Source: Verrucomicrobiota bacterium
Lineage (GTDB): Bacteria; Verrucomicrobiota; Verrucomicrobiia; Verrucomicrobiales; Akkermansiaceae
Assembly: GCA_009885905.1 (NCBI GenBank)
Contig: VFJU01000179.1
Span: 1-17,121, forward strand
DNA: 17,121 nucleotides
Direction: 5' to 3'
Translations under genes and position numbers: made by a program
In this document: positions 1-7,743 of the stretch, piece after piece
Position numbering within the stretch: the stretch's first letter is position 1
How the letters are laid out: each line of letters starts with the position of its first letter
The notes under the pieces: model-generated
Told to the model about the DNA's origin: nothing
Database searches by the model: none
What the model saw: only the letters and a program-made list of their open reading frames with translations

Positions 1-277
1 CTGATACTGTACCTGAAAGTTCACTGCCAACAGTGACTTGGTTGGTTGGTGCGAGATTTCCTGTTGCAGTTACGACGAGTGAAATATTTCCTCGTGTGAG
101 GTTTTGAGTTTCGTAGGTAGGGCCAGTATCGTGGTCGTCATTACGCGAAAAGAACCAAAAAATCAGTCCTAACAAAACAAAGATAGAAATACCAATGACC
201 CACCTACGTCGAGAGTTTATAGGTCGTGCATCGGCAATGATCGTGGCAAGTTCTCCACTGGATACGTCTTTTTTCAT
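1..277 (-). CDS. MacA-like periplasmic membrane fusion protein (C-terminus outside window)
   Basis: Membrane fusion subunit of an export pump, bridging an inner-membrane transporter to the outer-membrane factor encoded just upstream. Only the first 92 residues are in the window. The N-terminus is cytoplasmic with basic residues (R23-R25), followed by one membrane helix at about residues 26-43. After it comes the typical start of a MacA/HlyD-type adaptor: a T-R-G-N-I-S strand, then A-T-G-N-L-x-P-x-N-Q-V-x-V-G-S-E-L-S-G-T, the lipoyl/barrel-sandwich entry motif common in MacA partners of MacB ABC transporters. The start is the ATG at 277-275, 26 bases after the stop of the outer-membrane factor gene, so the two are almost certainly one transcript. 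A MacB-like ABC permease would be expected beyond position 1; this is inference, since RND systems use similar adaptors. Confidence 0.85.
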   Translation of the reverse strand, partial: MKKDVSSGELATIIADARPINSRRRWVIGISIFVLLGLIFWFFSRNDDHDTGPTYETQNLTRGNISLVVTATGNLAPTNQVTVGSELSGTVS

Positions 278-303
278 GAATCTACGTTGTAAAAAGTGAT
301 AAA

Positions 304-1701
304 CTACGACCAACCGCCACCGAGCGCTTTGTAGAGTTGAATGTAAGCTATTGTTCTGTTAGCTCGAACCGTAAAAAGGCTATCTTCGAGATTGAGTAGC
401 GTCCGTTGCGAATCTAATACTGTTAGTATATCAATGGCACCGGCTTCGTAGCGTTGTTGAGCAAGTTTCGCCGCCTGGCTAGCCGCGGCCGTGGCTTTCT
501 CCAGAGTTGCGAGACGCTCACTGGAACGGCGACAAGCAATAAGTGAGTTTTCCACCTCGGAGAGTGCCGCTAGCACCAGCGAGCGATAAGTTTGAAAAGC
601 TTGTTCTTCGCGCGCGCTCTGGGCGTTGATGGTCGAGCGTATCCTCCCGGCATCGAAGATGGGGCCCGTCAATCCGACGATGATTCCAGTGGTGGCATTT
701 TCCGGATTAAAAAGCCGTCCTGAGCTTAAAGTGTTGAGACCAAGGCTACCGGTAAGGTTAAGTGACGGGTATCGTTCGGCATCGGCCGCGCGTAAATCTG
801 AAGCCGCCGCAAGAAGTTCGTATCCAGCCAATCGCACATCGGGTCTCTGACGGATGGTGTCGGCCGGAATTCCAACAGCAAGACTGGACGCGGGATTGGG
901 AATGGTTTTTTTTCCGGACGCGAGTTTGATGTCTAAACTGCCTGGAACTTGACCCGTAAGAAGGGCGAGTAGATTGCGAGATTGTCCGATCTCCTGCAGT
1001 ACCACAGGCACAGCCGCACGGGCTTGCTCAAGGCTGCTGAGAGCTTGGCTAGATTCTAGCAGATCAGTCTCGCCAGACTCGGTTCTCCATGAAGCGAGGC
1101 GGGACGTTTCCTCCCGAGTTTTGATGGTACGCTGCAGCACAGAGAGGGCGGCCTCATTGACTCGAAGTTGGGTGTAAGCGATTCCAATTTCGGATGCCAG
1201 CGCTGCCTGCACCGAGTGGAAATTCTCCTCCGTGGCACCGACTCGTGCTGAAGCGGCGGCGACGATATTACGGCGCTTACCAAACAAGTCGGCCTCCCAA
1301 GAAGCGGTGATTCCGGCTGAATACTTTGAGCTCGAATCAGAGCCAGAATTGTCGTTATTCGTACCACTGGAATTCACCGATGATGATCCTTGGACATATG
1401 GGAAAAGTGTCGCCGCTTCGGCATTACGGCGAGACGTTGCCTCAAGGATCCGAGCAGATGCCGATGCCATGTCTGGATTATTTACTAAAGCCTCAGCGAT
1501 GATATCAGTGAGCGTGATGTCATCGAATCTTTTCCACCAACGTGTTAAGTCTTGAGAGGGAGACGCCACTGGAAAGCCCGCCGCGTTTTTCCAGTTGGCA
1601 GGTAGGGTGACTTGCTTGCCGTCGCTAGCGAATTGAACACCACAACTGCACAGCCCAAGAAAAAACAAAGCCAAAGTACAAATAAAACAAGTATAAATCA
1701 T
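304..1701 (-). CDS. NodT/TolC-family outer membrane efflux lipoprotein
   Basis: Outer-membrane channel subunit of a tripartite export system. The protein has 465 residues, the usual size for NodT-type outer membrane factors. It begins with a lipoprotein signal: hydrophobic residues 6-17 and a lipobox L17-C18-S19-C20, so Cys20 is the predicted lipidated residue. Two OEP/TolC repeats follow, at about 60-250 and 275-460. The second opens with the family hallmark G-I-P-A-D-x-I-R-Q-R-P-D-V-R, then an alanine-rich helix and P-S-L-N-L-T-G-S. It is the first gene of a minus-strand unit with the MacA-like adaptor 26 bases downstream. The ATG has a modest AGG about nine bases upstream. Family assignment is firm; the exported substrate cannot be told from sequence. 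Confidence 0.93.
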   Translation of the reverse strand: MIYTCFICTLALFFLGLCSCGVQFASDGKQVTLPANWKNAAGFPVASPSQDLTRWWKRFDDITLTDIIAEALVNNPDMASASARILEATSRRNAEAATLFPYVQGSSSVNSSGTNNDNSGSDSSSKYSAGITASWEADLFGKRRNIVAAASARVGATEENFHSVQAALASEIGIAYTQLRVNEAALSVLQRTIKTREETSRLASWRTESGETDLLESSQALSSLEQARAAVPVVLQEIGQSRNLLALLTGQVPGSLDIKLASGKKTIPNPASSLAVGIPADTIRQRPDVRLAGYELLAAASDLRAADAERYPSLNLTGSLGLNTLSSGRLFNPENATTGIIVGLTGPIFDAGRIRSTINAQSAREEQAFQTYRSLVLAALSEVENSLIACRRSSERLATLEKATAAASQAAKLAQQRYEAGAIDILTVLDSQRTLLNLEDSLFTVRANRTIAYIQLYKALGGGWS

Positions 1702-1727
1702 AACAAACCTAGAAGCACTGCCATTTT

Positions 1728-1757
1728 ACAATACGTATCAAATTTTTTACGTAGCAA
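1728..1757 (-). promoter_or_regulatory. Candidate sigma-70-like promoter of the efflux operon
   Basis: On the minus strand TTGCTA (1757-1752) and TATTGT (1733-1728) are separated by 18 bases and lie about 30 bases upstream of the outer-membrane factor start. Each box matches the sigma-70 consensus at four of six positions, in an AT-rich stretch. AT-rich DNA gives such matches easily, so this is only a candidate. Confidence 0.22.
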
Positions 1758-1806
1758 AATTTAATAAACTTACTGAGACCCACAAAAAGCAATGAGAATT
1801 TCTTAT

Positions 1807-2235
1807 TCAAATTCCAAAAGTATCTCTGTCCTGCAGTTTGCTCGGCGCCCGTTGGGGTTGCGTTACCCGTTTCTGTGAGATTGATCCACCTTGGCAGGAT
1901 CCAACTGCATTGGTGTGTCCGCTGAGATAGATTTTCTTATCCGGGTCAGCTTGAAGAATGCGCGTAGTGATTTCGAGTTGGCATTTTTTACGGACACCGA
2001 TGCCGGCTTCGAACCATTTGGTAATTTGGGTCACAAGATGCTCAAGGTTGTTCGCGAAACCACGGACGTTAGGCCAGATCAAGATGGGCTTACGAGCTTG
2101 TGGCACTACTACCCCCGCAAGATCTGGATTTATTAGAAGAGGATAAGTTTGCGATTTTTCTAAGGCGCCAACACCGCCAATGTTGCGATCAAAACTGCTA
2201 GAGCGAAAAAAGTGCGGTATCCTGAATCGTTGCAT
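1807..2235 (-). pseudogene. Decayed reading frame of unknown family
   Basis: This stretch, with its flanks 1702-1806 and 2236-2286, lacks any convincing intact gene. An open frame of 142 codons runs on the minus strand from an ATG at 2235. Its N-terminus does not look like a folded start, but one frame over, after a run of six T, the strand reads a hydrophobic segment F-F-A-L-A-V-L-I-A-T-L-A-V-L-A-P and then hits a stop. That would fit an original signal or membrane segment now cut off by a frameshift. The open frame then resumes a plausible protein texture: R-K-P-I-L-I-W-P-N-V, E-H-L-V-T-Q-I-T-K-W-F-E and A-D-P-D-K-K-I-Y-L-S-G-H-T. Beyond that the composition degrades (Q, R, S, P rich). The last motif faintly recalls OmpA or ExbD C-terminal segments, but not enough to name the family. 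It could also be a short real gene of unknown type. Confidence 0.35.
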
Positions 2236-2244
2236 ATGGCGATC

Positions 2245-2281
2245 AATCGTTACGAAAATTAAACTAATGGATTCATTCCAT
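2245..2281 (-). terminator. Weak hairpin plus T-rich tail after the HtrA-type protease gene
   Basis: Six bases after the protease stop the minus strand carries ATGGA-ATGAA-TCCAT (2281-2267), a five-pair stem with a five-base loop, followed by a T-rich run ending near 2245. The stem is short and AT-rich, so this is a weak intrinsic-terminator candidate. Confidence 0.22.
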
Positions 2282-2286
2282 ACGGG

Positions 2287-3795
2287 TTATTTTTTCCGAG
2301 CAAGGGCAGGTAGACTAACTATTGAGATTTTGCCATCTCTAAGCAAATGAAGGCTCGTAACTTGCACTGCGGCAGAAGCAGCAAGGTGAAGGAAAAACTC
2401 ATTGGCTCCAGAAACTCTGGCATTGTTGACCGCAAAAATAAGATCACCGGTCTGCAGTTGCTCTAATGCTAGACTCTGCTCGGTCATGCCCGTCACCACC
2501 ACCCCTCGGAACCCACGCATCCGCTCTGGAACGGATAGATCGCGAACTTGGATGCCTAGTTCTTGCAAAACTTGCTCAGGGTCGCGAGTGCGGCCTTGGT
2601 TCAATGGAGGTGGCACGGCTTGCGCCACGCTCTCACCACTTTCCGTGACGGTCGCTTTAAGCTGCAAATGCTTACCCTTACGCCATACGCCAAGGGTGAT
2701 TACTTCACCCACACGGGCACGCTGGATTAACGAAAATAACTCGGTGGATGTTTGAATTTTCTCATCGTTGACCGAACGAACGACATCCCATGACTGCAGG
2801 CCTGCAAGCAGTGCTGGAGATCCAGGAGAGACGCCAATCACCGCGCACCCATCGTCTTCTTCGTAGCCGAGATCTGCACGAATCGTCGGGTTAAGATCAC
2901 GCATCTGCACGCCCAAGAAGCCTCTAACAGGCCTTCCTCTCTCTAATATCTGTAATAGAGCATCTTTAACATCATTTGATGGAATTGAAAAGCCAACCCC
3001 TTGAAACCCAGGGTTCTGTTTGTCTGGTGAAAAAATTGCTACATTGATACCAATAATTTCGCCCCGCAAATTAACCAGTGGTCCTCCAGAATTTCCAGGA
3101 TTGATCGCGGCATCTGTCTGGAAAAGATCTCGCTGATTGTCTGATAACGAACGTTCCTTGGCAGAAATAATGCCTTGGGTTACCGTCTCACCGAGACCGA
3201 AAGGATTGCCCACGGCGAGAACAATTTGCCCGACTTTCACTTGTGACGAGTCTCCCATTTTTAGTGGGACAAATTTTTCGTTCGCATCGATTTTTAATAC
3301 CGCAATATCTAACAACGCATCTTCACCGATCAAGTGCGCCGTGTAATTTTTCCCACCATGAAGAGTGACGTGGATCTTTTGTTGCCCAGCGATCACATGG
3401 TGGTTCGTCATCACATGACCCTCACTAGTCACGATCACGCCAGAACCTTGTCCTTGTGTTGGATAATTGCGAACGCGCGTCCCACCCCATCCATCTAGCA
3501 GTTCACTGCGTACCCCAGAAGTATCAATACTGATCACCGATGGCACCACCGCTTCGGTCAGTAAGGCGTATTCATTGTTCAGGCTCGAGAGAAGTTCGAC
3601 ATTGCTCAAATCCAGCGGAGCTTTTGTAGGAAGAGTGAAAGATTCGGGATGAAATAGGTCCGACTTTTTTTGAAATCCTGGAATTAAGCTGCGGAGATCT
3701 CCGCCAGAACGCCAAGTTTGAATCGCCGAAACAGCAACGAACGCAATAAGAAAAACAGCGACTAGCACCAAAAGACGACGGAACGACGGATTCAT
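2287..3795 (-). CDS. HtrA/DegP-type membrane-anchored serine protease with two PDZ domains
   Basis: Periplasmic quality-control protease/chaperone of family S1C that degrades or holds misfolded envelope proteins. The 502-residue protein starts with a hydrophobic helix at about residues 8-25, an uncleaved anchor or a signal peptide. The trypsin-like domain spans about 75-285 with a complete triad: His133 in T-N-H-H-V-I, Asp163 in L-L-D-I-A-V-L-K, and Ser236 in N-P-G-N-S-G-G-P-L. The substrate loop V-G-N-P-F-G-L and the Q-T-D-A-A-I-N-P strand are canonical. PDZ1 lies at about 290-385 (R-G-F-L-G-V, G-S-P-A-L-L-A-G-L) and a more divergent PDZ2 at about 410-498. The start is the ATG at 3795-3793, divergent from the next plus-strand gene. 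Two PDZ domains match DegP/DegQ rather than one-PDZ DegS; which paralogue it is cannot be settled here. Confidence 0.95.
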   Translation of the reverse strand: MNPSFRRLLVLVAVFLIAFVAVSAIQTWRSGGDLRSLIPGFQKKSDLFHPESFTLPTKAPLDLSNVELLSSLNNEYALLTEAVVPSVISIDTSGVRSELLDGWGGTRVRNYPTQGQGSGVIVTSEGHVMTNHHVIAGQQKIHVTLHGGKNYTAHLIGEDALLDIAVLKIDANEKFVPLKMGDSSQVKVGQIVLAVGNPFGLGETVTQGIISAKERSLSDNQRDLFQTDAAINPGNSGGPLVNLRGEIIGINVAIFSPDKQNPGFQGVGFSIPSNDVKDALLQILERGRPVRGFLGVQMRDLNPTIRADLGYEEDDGCAVIGVSPGSPALLAGLQSWDVVRSVNDEKIQTSTELFSLIQRARVGEVITLGVWRKGKHLQLKATVTESGESVAQAVPPPLNQGRTRDPEQVLQELGIQVRDLSVPERMRGFRGVVVTGMTEQSLALEQLQTGDLIFAVNNARVSGANEFFLHLAASAAVQVTSLHLLRDGKISIVSLPALARKK

Positions 3796-3940
3796 GAATA
3801 GGTGGATGGGCTACTCGAAAAGCATAAAGCAAATTCCTAATTATCCAAGCGTCGAAAAAGCGCATGGCACCCAGAGCAATCTCCAGAAGATATTTAACCT
3901 TCCGACTTGGTATGACAGTATTATTCTGACAAAAACAACC

Positions 3941-4900
3941 ATGCGAAAGGCATTCCTAATTTTAGTTTGCTCGGTGATGACGCTTCATAATGCAAGTGCT
4001 GAAGCGTTATCCGACGCCGACCGCGAAACGTTATTGAACAATCTTGATAAAATGAAAGAAACAGCCGATGCGCGGGCGAACGCACGATTTGGCATCGCAT
4101 TGGCTGCTTTCCGGAATGCAATTCAGAGCGAGGATACTGTGATTGAGTTTTATCTCAACTGCATCGAAAAAGTCAATTTTACCGACCAACAAAAAAAGAC
4201 CGTTGATTTTCGGGAATGGAAGCGCACCGAAGCGGATAAACTTTCTGAACCTGGTTTGCGCCTTGCACTGGCTTATCAATTGAAATGGCTCATCCTCACT
4301 CTCCAAGCTACCTCAGAAAATGTCGACCGTACCAAACTGGCTAGCGAGGCACAGAATATCGTCGATGCAATCTTCAGCAACCCTTCCAAACTTGTCGGTC
4401 AAGAGAATCTCCTCAACCAGTCCGTAACCTCCTCCATTTTCGCGAGGACTTACGACATCAACTCGATCGAATTAGAAAAGTGGCCTATGTCACCTATCAA
4501 TCTCGAACAAGTTTACAATAATATATTACTCCCACCCTATCAGAATCCAAAATCTATCAACGAACTGCGTACGTTATGGATTAGACGTATTCATCAAGAA
4601 TGCATGAAAGCAGAGTTTTGGACGGAGCCTGTCAAGCAGGGTAAAAAAGAGGAGAAAAAAATAGGGATGGCTTCAGCCATGAGACCACCTGAGTATGAAA
4701 AATTTAAAGAAGAAACCTTACCCGAACTTGAGTGGGAAATGGAAGTAGATCTCTTCACTCACGGTGACCAAAGCGTATCATCAATTAGAATGATGGCTCT
4801 TCTGCAAAAAAATCTTTCTCACGCATCGGTAAATGACTGGGCGCAAGAACTCCGCGATATGCTCGCTCCCTCTGTACCTCAAAAGCCCACGACACCGTAG
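3941..4900 (+). CDS. Secreted helical protein of unknown function
   Basis: I do not recognise a named family. From the ATG at 3941 the product has 319 residues with a clear Sec signal peptide: M-R-K, hydrophobic residues 4-15 and an A18-S19-A20 cleavage site. The mature part is mostly helical and charged, with no membrane segment, cysteine pattern or catalytic motif. Stretches rich in conserved-looking aromatic and acidic residues are near 50-75 (F-G-I-A-L-A-A-F-R-N-A), 105-122 (L-R-L-A-L-A-Y-Q-L-K-W-L) and in the last third (P-E-L-E-W-E-M-E-V-D-L-F). The tail is P/T-rich. The frame is open back to an ATG at 3794, but that would overlap the divergent protease start and place 49 non-signal residues ahead of the signal peptide, so 3941 is preferred. 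Its position divergent from the HtrA-type gene suggests an envelope role; this is inference only. Confidence 0.8.
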   Translation: MRKAFLILVCSVMTLHNASAEALSDADRETLLNNLDKMKETADARANARFGIALAAFRNAIQSEDTVIEFYLNCIEKVNFTDQQKKTVDFREWKRTEADKLSEPGLRLALAYQLKWLILTLQATSENVDRTKLASEAQNIVDAIFSNPSKLVGQENLLNQSVTSSIFARTYDINSIELEKWPMSPINLEQVYNNILLPPYQNPKSINELRTLWIRRIHQECMKAEFWTEPVKQGKKEEKKIGMASAMRPPEYEKFKEETLPELEWEMEVDLFTHGDQSVSSIRMMALLQKNLSHASVNDWAQELRDMLAPSVPQKPTTP

Positions 4901-4961
4901 GAGCCTTCGCTTTAAGTGCAGCTAACTTTTTTTAGCTTACTCCCTCCGGATAGGTGCTGAA

Positions 4962-6314
4962 TTATTTAAATGAATCCAAAATCGCACGATGAACGTCCTC
5001 AGCAGAATCCACCGAGTAAGTCGTGCCTAACAGAACGGGCAATTCATTTTCTATCACTTGGTCTCTGCCATGTGATCCTTTGACCAGTGACGCATTCAAC
5101 GGTATCAATTTTAACAACCCACGAAATCCAAGTTTCTTCTTTATTAGAAACCACACGACTCGTAATTTTGGAAATGAAATCTCGGGATCAATAAAAAGCT
5201 CACACGGATCATAGCCAGATTTACGATGAATATCGATCGTGCGCGCGTAGTCAGGCGCTAACTTATCATCTTCCCAAAAGTAGTAAGTGAACCAAGCTTC
5301 CGAAGACGCAATGGCGATGAGTTCACCTCCGCGCTTGGACGCGATTCCTTGGCCCCAAGTTTGTGCCGCTGTTCTAACTTCTTCCACCCCTGGGGTATTT
5401 TCCAACATCGCCCGAACTTCATCTTCCAGTGAAAAATCATTTACGTAAATGTGTGCGACTTGGTGATCGGCGATAGCGAAAACACGCGACGCACCGAAAT
5501 CGATCGACTCAAGTCCGAGTTCGTCCTTGATCTCAATCCATCCTTTTTCTCTAAACAATCGGTTCAAATGAATCTGCTGAGTAACGGGCGAGATGCCATA
5601 CTCCGAAAGCACTAACACACGGATATTGCGTGCTTCATAAAATGCGATGAGGTCGGTTGCGAGGGTGTCGATCTTTCGCAACTCCTCGGGAATATTAGGA
5701 GCTAGCGGACCGTCTTTTTGAAGTGGGTAGTCGAGATGTGGCAGGTAGACCAAACTTAGCGTAGGGCTGTATTTTTCTTCCACCCATTTCGCGGAGGCGG
5801 CGATCCACTCGGATGACTCGATCCCGGCCGCAGGTCCCCAGAATGCTTGAAATGGGAACCGCCCCAAATCTTTTTTAATCTCCTCACGCATAGCCATAGG
5901 TTGCGTGTGCACATCAAAAACTTTGCGGCCATCTGCAAGATAAAGTGGGCGCGGCGTTATAGAGAAATCCGCGGATGAATGCATGTTGTACCACCAGAAT
6001 AATTTGGCGCAGGTGAATCCCGGAATCTCTCGCCGCAGCTTATCCCATAGTTTCTCGCCACGAACGATGGCATTATTTTGTTTCCAAAACCGAACTTCAG
6101 AGGATTCCCGATCATACCACCCATTCCCCACCACCCCGTGAGTGGTTGGCGAAGTGCCGGTGATGATCGACGATTGCGCCGTGCAAGTGACCGCGGGAAA
6201 TGCGGGTTGATAAGTCTGAAGCCCATTTTTTGCCGCAAAATTTTTCAATCCTGGCATGTGATCGCCTAACAGTGATTTAGAAAGACCAACGAGATTGATA
6301 ACTGCGAGTCGCAT
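4962..6314 (-). CDS. Alkaline-phosphatase-fold (nucleotide pyrophosphatase/phosphodiesterase-like) protein with altered metal site
   Basis: Member of the type I phosphodiesterase/nucleotide pyrophosphatase (NPP) branch of the alkaline phosphatase superfamily, 450 residues, no signal peptide, so probably cytoplasmic. The N-terminal layout fits NPPs: V-I-N-L-V-G-L at 5-11, the nucleophile region F-P-A-V-T43-C-T, then T-G-T-S-P-T-T-H-G-V-V-G-N-G-W-Y-D. Asp195 (Y-L-P-H-L-D-Y) and His415 (K-G-S-H-G-R-D) occupy expected metal-ligand positions. Other ligands differ: Val9 at the first Asp, Gln199 four residues after Asp195 where His is usual, and Glu238-Tyr239 in S-E-Y-G instead of Asp-His. I recall uncharacterised bacterial homologues of this subfamily, including proteins near ebo-type clusters, with similar N-G-W-Y-D and S-E-Y-G motifs. 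The change may therefore be subfamily-wide; no ebo neighbours are visible here. It is 108 bases downstream of the condensation-domain gene on the same strand. Confidence 0.85.
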   Translation of the reverse strand: MRLAVINLVGLSKSLLGDHMPGLKNFAAKNGLQTYQPAFPAVTCTAQSSIITGTSPTTHGVVGNGWYDRESSEVRFWKQNNAIVRGEKLWDKLRREIPGFTCAKLFWWYNMHSSADFSITPRPLYLADGRKVFDVHTQPMAMREEIKKDLGRFPFQAFWGPAAGIESSEWIAASAKWVEEKYSPTLSLVYLPHLDYPLQKDGPLAPNIPEELRKIDTLATDLIAFYEARNIRVLVLSEYGISPVTQQIHLNRLFREKGWIEIKDELGLESIDFGASRVFAIADHQVAHIYVNDFSLEDEVRAMLENTPGVEEVRTAAQTWGQGIASKRGGELIAIASSEAWFTYYFWEDDKLAPDYARTIDIHRKSGYDPCELFIDPEISFPKLRVVWFLIKKKLGFRGLLKLIPLNASLVKGSHGRDQVIENELPVLLGTTYSVDSAEDVHRAILDSFK

Positions 6315-6422
6315 GATGATGACTGTGAAAGTTTAAACCGTGCGCCGCTAGAAACACCATCTTTATTCGTGTGCCCCTAGGTGGGATCCACCAAGTTGAT
6401 GACCAAACTCATAGAATTTGAT

Positions 6423-7574
6423 TCAGGCTCTCCCGTGCTGAGTCAGCAGCTTTTGCAAACTTTCAATCCAGGCCTTGAGCATCGCATGCCTCCTTGGCCC
6501 CTCAACCTCCAACCGTAGGTCTGGCAAAATGTGTGCAGTTGCCGAGAGAGTGGTTGCCTTATTCTCATGAAGCACAAGCGATTCGATCATTTCACTAAAT
6601 CCTACGACGTATTGAAGTGTGCCGTGCTCGATCATAATGACGCTGCCGCTAACATGGTTCACATCAGGGAAAACTCCGAAAGGGAAATCTCCCCGAGTAA
6701 CATTTTCAATCGCTCGCATTGCCAAAAGCTGCTCACGAAACAACTTGATAGAAATAACCACATCCTGCTGCTTACTGAGCTTGGGAATAACAATGGGGAG
6801 CGTTTGCATGATAAATCCTGCCTTATGTTGTTGCGGGGCACCGCATCTCACTTGCTCCACCACTACGGAATCAACTCCAGTCTCATCTGCCAGTGATTGA
6901 CCCCACGCCCAAACCAAAATAGTAGCAACCGTGACATCTATTGCCGCAGCAAATAAATCAATTTTTCTTCTGAAATCGTGGCCCATAAATTTCAATGCCA
7001 AACCATTTTCAGTATCGACCCGGAAGAAATCTAACGTTCTAAAATCTTGTTCTGGATACTCATCATTAAATAATTCCGTCGCCTGTTTCAGTACAGCCGA
7101 TGAGGGCTTTTTCCAGATTGCTAAACTCAGATTTGTACCATTTTGTCCAATGAGCCGTTGGCAAAAATTTTGTAAAACTGTAGCGATTGATCGACCATCT
7201 AACAATGCGTGATGAAAAGTCCAAATGAAGCGCCCGTCCCGCGGCCAATATGCTGCACGCCATGGAGCGCGATGCGGAATAAGAAGCGGGCGTAGTCGAT
7301 CTTTCGCTAACCAAGAATCGTCATAGCTTTCATCGAATTGACACGCTTCTGAGGAATTCACGAATTCTATCTCCCCGCGTGGATCGTCGTCAGTCAAAAA
7401 TGAAAGTCGTAGAGCTTCGGTTTGCGCAACAGTTTCTGCCCATGCCGACAATACTTGACCGCGCCAAGTTCCGGGAGTGAAGACGATCTCAACCTGTTCC
7501 ACGTGATACCCAGCACTCGGCGCAGCCAACGAATCTCGCAACATCACACGCTGCAAAGGACTCAACTCGTGCAT
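6423..7574 (-). CDS. Stand-alone condensation-domain (NRPS/acyltransferase-like) protein
   Basis: The 383-residue protein has the fold signature of the condensation-domain/CoA-dependent acyltransferase superfamily, which joins an acyl or aminoacyl donor to an amine or alcohol. Visible motifs in order: C1-like L-S-P-L-Q-R-V-M-L at residues 4-12, the catalytic H-H-A-L-L-D-G at 121-127 with His122 as likely general base, and G-F-I-M-Q-T-L-P-I-V, matching the C5-type F-x-N-T-L-P motif. The length is that of a compact single condensation domain; no adenylation, carrier or thioesterase domain is fused or encoded nearby. The ATG at 7574 is preceded by GAGG at short spacing. Substrate is unknown. It may acylate a small molecule or lipid, or work with carrier proteins encoded elsewhere. 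It may share a transcript with the phosphodiesterase-fold gene downstream. Confidence 0.82.
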   Translation of the reverse strand: MHELSPLQRVMLRDSLAAPSAGYHVEQVEIVFTPGTWRGQVLSAWAETVAQTEALRLSFLTDDDPRGEIEFVNSSEACQFDESYDDSWLAKDRLRPLLIPHRAPWRAAYWPRDGRFIWTFHHALLDGRSIATVLQNFCQRLIGQNGTNLSLAIWKKPSSAVLKQATELFNDEYPEQDFRTLDFFRVDTENGLALKFMGHDFRRKIDLFAAAIDVTVATILVWAWGQSLADETGVDSVVVEQVRCGAPQQHKAGFIMQTLPIVIPKLSKQQDVVISIKLFREQLLAMRAIENVTRGDFPFGVFPDVNHVSGSVIMIEHGTLQYVVGFSEMIESLVLHENKATTLSATAHILPDLRLEVEGPRRHAMLKAWIESLQKLLTQHGRA

Positions 7575-7693
7575 CTGACCTCAACAATCTTTCATTTTCA
7601 CCCTATTGGCAACATTCACCGACCAATTCGCCAACGAAACTGAATCAAAACAACACTTGGTAGCGTAAGAGGATTTTCTGTTTAAATTTTGAG

Positions 7694-7740
7694 TTGGTGT
7701 GACCGGTCAACCCGCCTTACTATTTCGCTCCCCGAGGGGA
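7694..7740 (+). promoter_or_regulatory. Candidate rsfS promoter, palindrome and strong ribosome-binding site
   Basis: A weak -35 TTGGTG (7694-7699) and -10 TACTAT (7718-7723) are 18 bases apart. Between them sits a perfect ten-base palindrome TGACCGGTCA (7700-7709), with GG and CC two bases further out. Downstream, GAGGGGA (7734-7740) is a strong Shine-Dalgarno sequence six bases ahead of the ATG at 7744. It decides the start against an upstream in-frame GTG at 7699. The ribosome-binding site is convincing; promoter boxes and an operator role for the palindrome are conjecture. Confidence 0.4.
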
Positions 7741-7743
7741 ATT

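Noticed and set aside
1891..2136. 81-codon plus-strand open frame in the gene-poor gap
   Set aside because: No Shine-Dalgarno site, no recognisable motif, and the opposite strand has better protein-like texture.
3794..3940. Upstream 49 codons of the plus-strand secreted protein starting at the ATG at 3794
   Set aside because: That ATG overlaps the start codon of the divergent protease, and the extra residues precede a well-formed signal peptide beginning at 3941.
4920..4937. AGCTAA-TTAGCT hairpin after the secreted protein gene
   Set aside because: Six AT-rich pairs, with the T run in the loop rather than after the stem; not a convincing terminator on either strand.
6380..6392. GGTGG-GAT-CCACC inverted repeat between the condensation and phosphodiesterase-fold genes
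   Set aside because: Five-pair stem with a three-base loop and no T tract; no second copy noticed, so no support for a terminator or operator.
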